From positions 1-7,602 of the forward strand of contig SKHH01000306.1 in the NCBI GenBank assembly GCA_007117055.1: a stretch of DNA of 7,602 bases, read 5' to 3'. Numbering within the stretch: position 1 is the first letter of the stretch; the number at the start of each line of letters is the position of its first letter. This DNA is from Lishizhenia sp. (GTDB lineage Bacteria > Bacteroidota > Bacteroidia > Flavobacteriales_D > Crocinitomicaceae). Shown piece after piece: positions 6,797 through 7,602 of this stretch. The notes below the pieces were generated by a model. It worked only from the letters and a program-made list of their open reading frames with translations, made no database searches and was not told where the DNA came from. Both the position numbers and the translations under genes were made by a program.

Positions 6797-7602
6797 ATGA
6801 ATACAACAATAAACATAAAAATCCATCTATTGTTTGGCGTTTTATCCACCTTACTTTTGTCGTGTGATAAAATAGATAATGCCTACCCAAGTCCAGAAAC
6901 AGAATTAGATATTACACTGTACCCTGGAAATTGGTCGGACTATATCACCAATTTTTATCCTGATTTTCAGCCCAATAATTACACCTTGCAAAATGTATTA
7001 ATTGAAGACTACACTGGACATACGTGCAACAATTGTCCTAATGCAGCTATTACTGCTTATTCCATTCAAGAAAATAATCCAGATCGTGTTTTTGTAGTTG
7101 CAATTCACGCAGGTCCAACCCAAGGAGGTATATCCCCCTTTCAGCAGTTTTATCCAGACAATGATATGTTTTTCACTAACCATACTAGTCCAGAAGGTTT
7201 AACGTATGGAGACTATTTTCGAAATGGATATAACTTTTATGGTAACCCACAAGGAACGGTAAATCGTAAAACTGTTGATGATAAACTATTTGATGTTCAG
7301 GGCACATGGAGTTCAAGAACATCAAGTGAATTATCCAGCAGTCCTGCTCCAGTTAAAATGCAAGCTGTTTTTAACTATTTTGCGTCAACAGGAGGTGGAT
7401 ACCTTCATGTAGAAGTTGAAAAAAACACAAATGAAGCAATTCCAATCAACACCATGGTTTATGTAATCAAAAATAGTGAGATGAATTGGCAGGTAATGCC
7501 CGATAATTCGTATAACGAGTTTTATGAACATAAAAACAAACACATTGGAAACATGGATCAAAGAGCATGGGGAAGAACTGCACTGGGAACTAATGCTTCA
7601 CA
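6797..7602 (+). CDS. Omp28-family lipoprotein (partial, runs off the window end)
   Basis: The frame is open for 268 codons from the ATG at 6797 to the window edge; the C-terminus is missing. A lipoprotein signal peptide ends in LSTLLLSC with C23 as the lipid-bearing cysteine, followed by DKIDN. The Omp28 domain starts at about 64, with VLIEDYTGHTCNNCPNA (67-83, cysteines 77 and 80). NPQGTVNR at 150-157 is equivalent to the YPNGIVNR loop of the first Omp28 protein. HKNKHIGNMDQRAWG at 245-259 matches the family's late H-x-R-x-WG region. The protein should sit on the outer membrane by its lipid anchor. The acidic residues after C23 hint at surface export, but the signal is not a clean match to the described Bacteroidota consensus sequences. 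The lipobox fixes the start. It lies 4 bases after the barrel gene. Confidence 0.9.
   Translation, partial: MNTTINIKIHLLFGVLSTLLLSCDKIDNAYPSPETELDITLYPGNWSDYITNFYPDFQPNNYTLQNVLIEDYTGHTCNNCPNAAITAYSIQENNPDRVFVVAIHAGPTQGGISPFQQFYPDNDMFFTNHTSPEGLTYGDYFRNGYNFYGNPQGTVNRKTVDDKLFDVQGTWSSRTSSELSSSPAPVKMQAVFNYFASTGGGYLHVEVEKNTNEAIPINTMVYVIKNSEMNWQVMPDNSYNEFYEHKNKHIGNMDQRAWGRTALGTNAS

Noticed and set aside
6998..7183. 61-codon minus-strand frame inside the second Omp28 gene
   Set aside because: It is antisense to the CxxC region of a well-supported gene.

Overview
The window reads as chromosome of a member of the Bacteroidota, most likely a flavobacterium-like organism. The evidence is low G+C content, two proteins with C-terminal type IX secretion (T9SS) sorting domains, two Omp28-family proteins, a DUF6029-type barrel protein, promoter elements fitting the Bacteroidota TAnnTTTG consensus, and no clear Shine-Dalgarno sequences before the starts. 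Genus cannot be resolved from the sequence alone.

Layout. Positions 1-223 hold the C-terminal end of an IS4-type DDE transposase with a one-base frameshift, so this looks like the decayed end of an insertion sequence. Positions 224-548 hold no convincing gene but carry two inverted repeats and a good promoter. Positions 549-1736 (+) encode a stand-alone AAA ATPase with a DUF4143-type C-terminal half. Facing it, 1854-2600 (-) encodes a small secreted protein with a T9SS type A sorting domain. A 178-base divergent region (2601-2778) contains a perfect 8-bp-arm inverted repeat and separates this gene from a tightly packed forward cluster.

That cluster is the most interesting part. It comprises a T9SS-secreted multidomain Omp28 protein (2779-4572), a periplasmic TlpA/ResA-like thioredoxin (4609-5127), a DUF6029-like outer-membrane beta-barrel (5134-6792), and a second Omp28 protein that carries a lipoprotein signal and runs off the window end (6797->7602). 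Gaps are 36, 6 and 4 bases, so an operon is likely. Three of the four proteins carry a thioredoxin-type CxxC motif, each with a different middle dipeptide (TF, SP, NN). The fourth, the barrel, has exactly two cysteines, close together near its C-terminus.

My inference is a cell-envelope thiol-redox or thiol-dependent module. A soluble periplasmic thioredoxin would serve two differently addressed Omp28 proteins (T9SS-exported and lipid-anchored) and an outer-membrane barrel. The family assignments are well supported; the joint function is a hypothesis.
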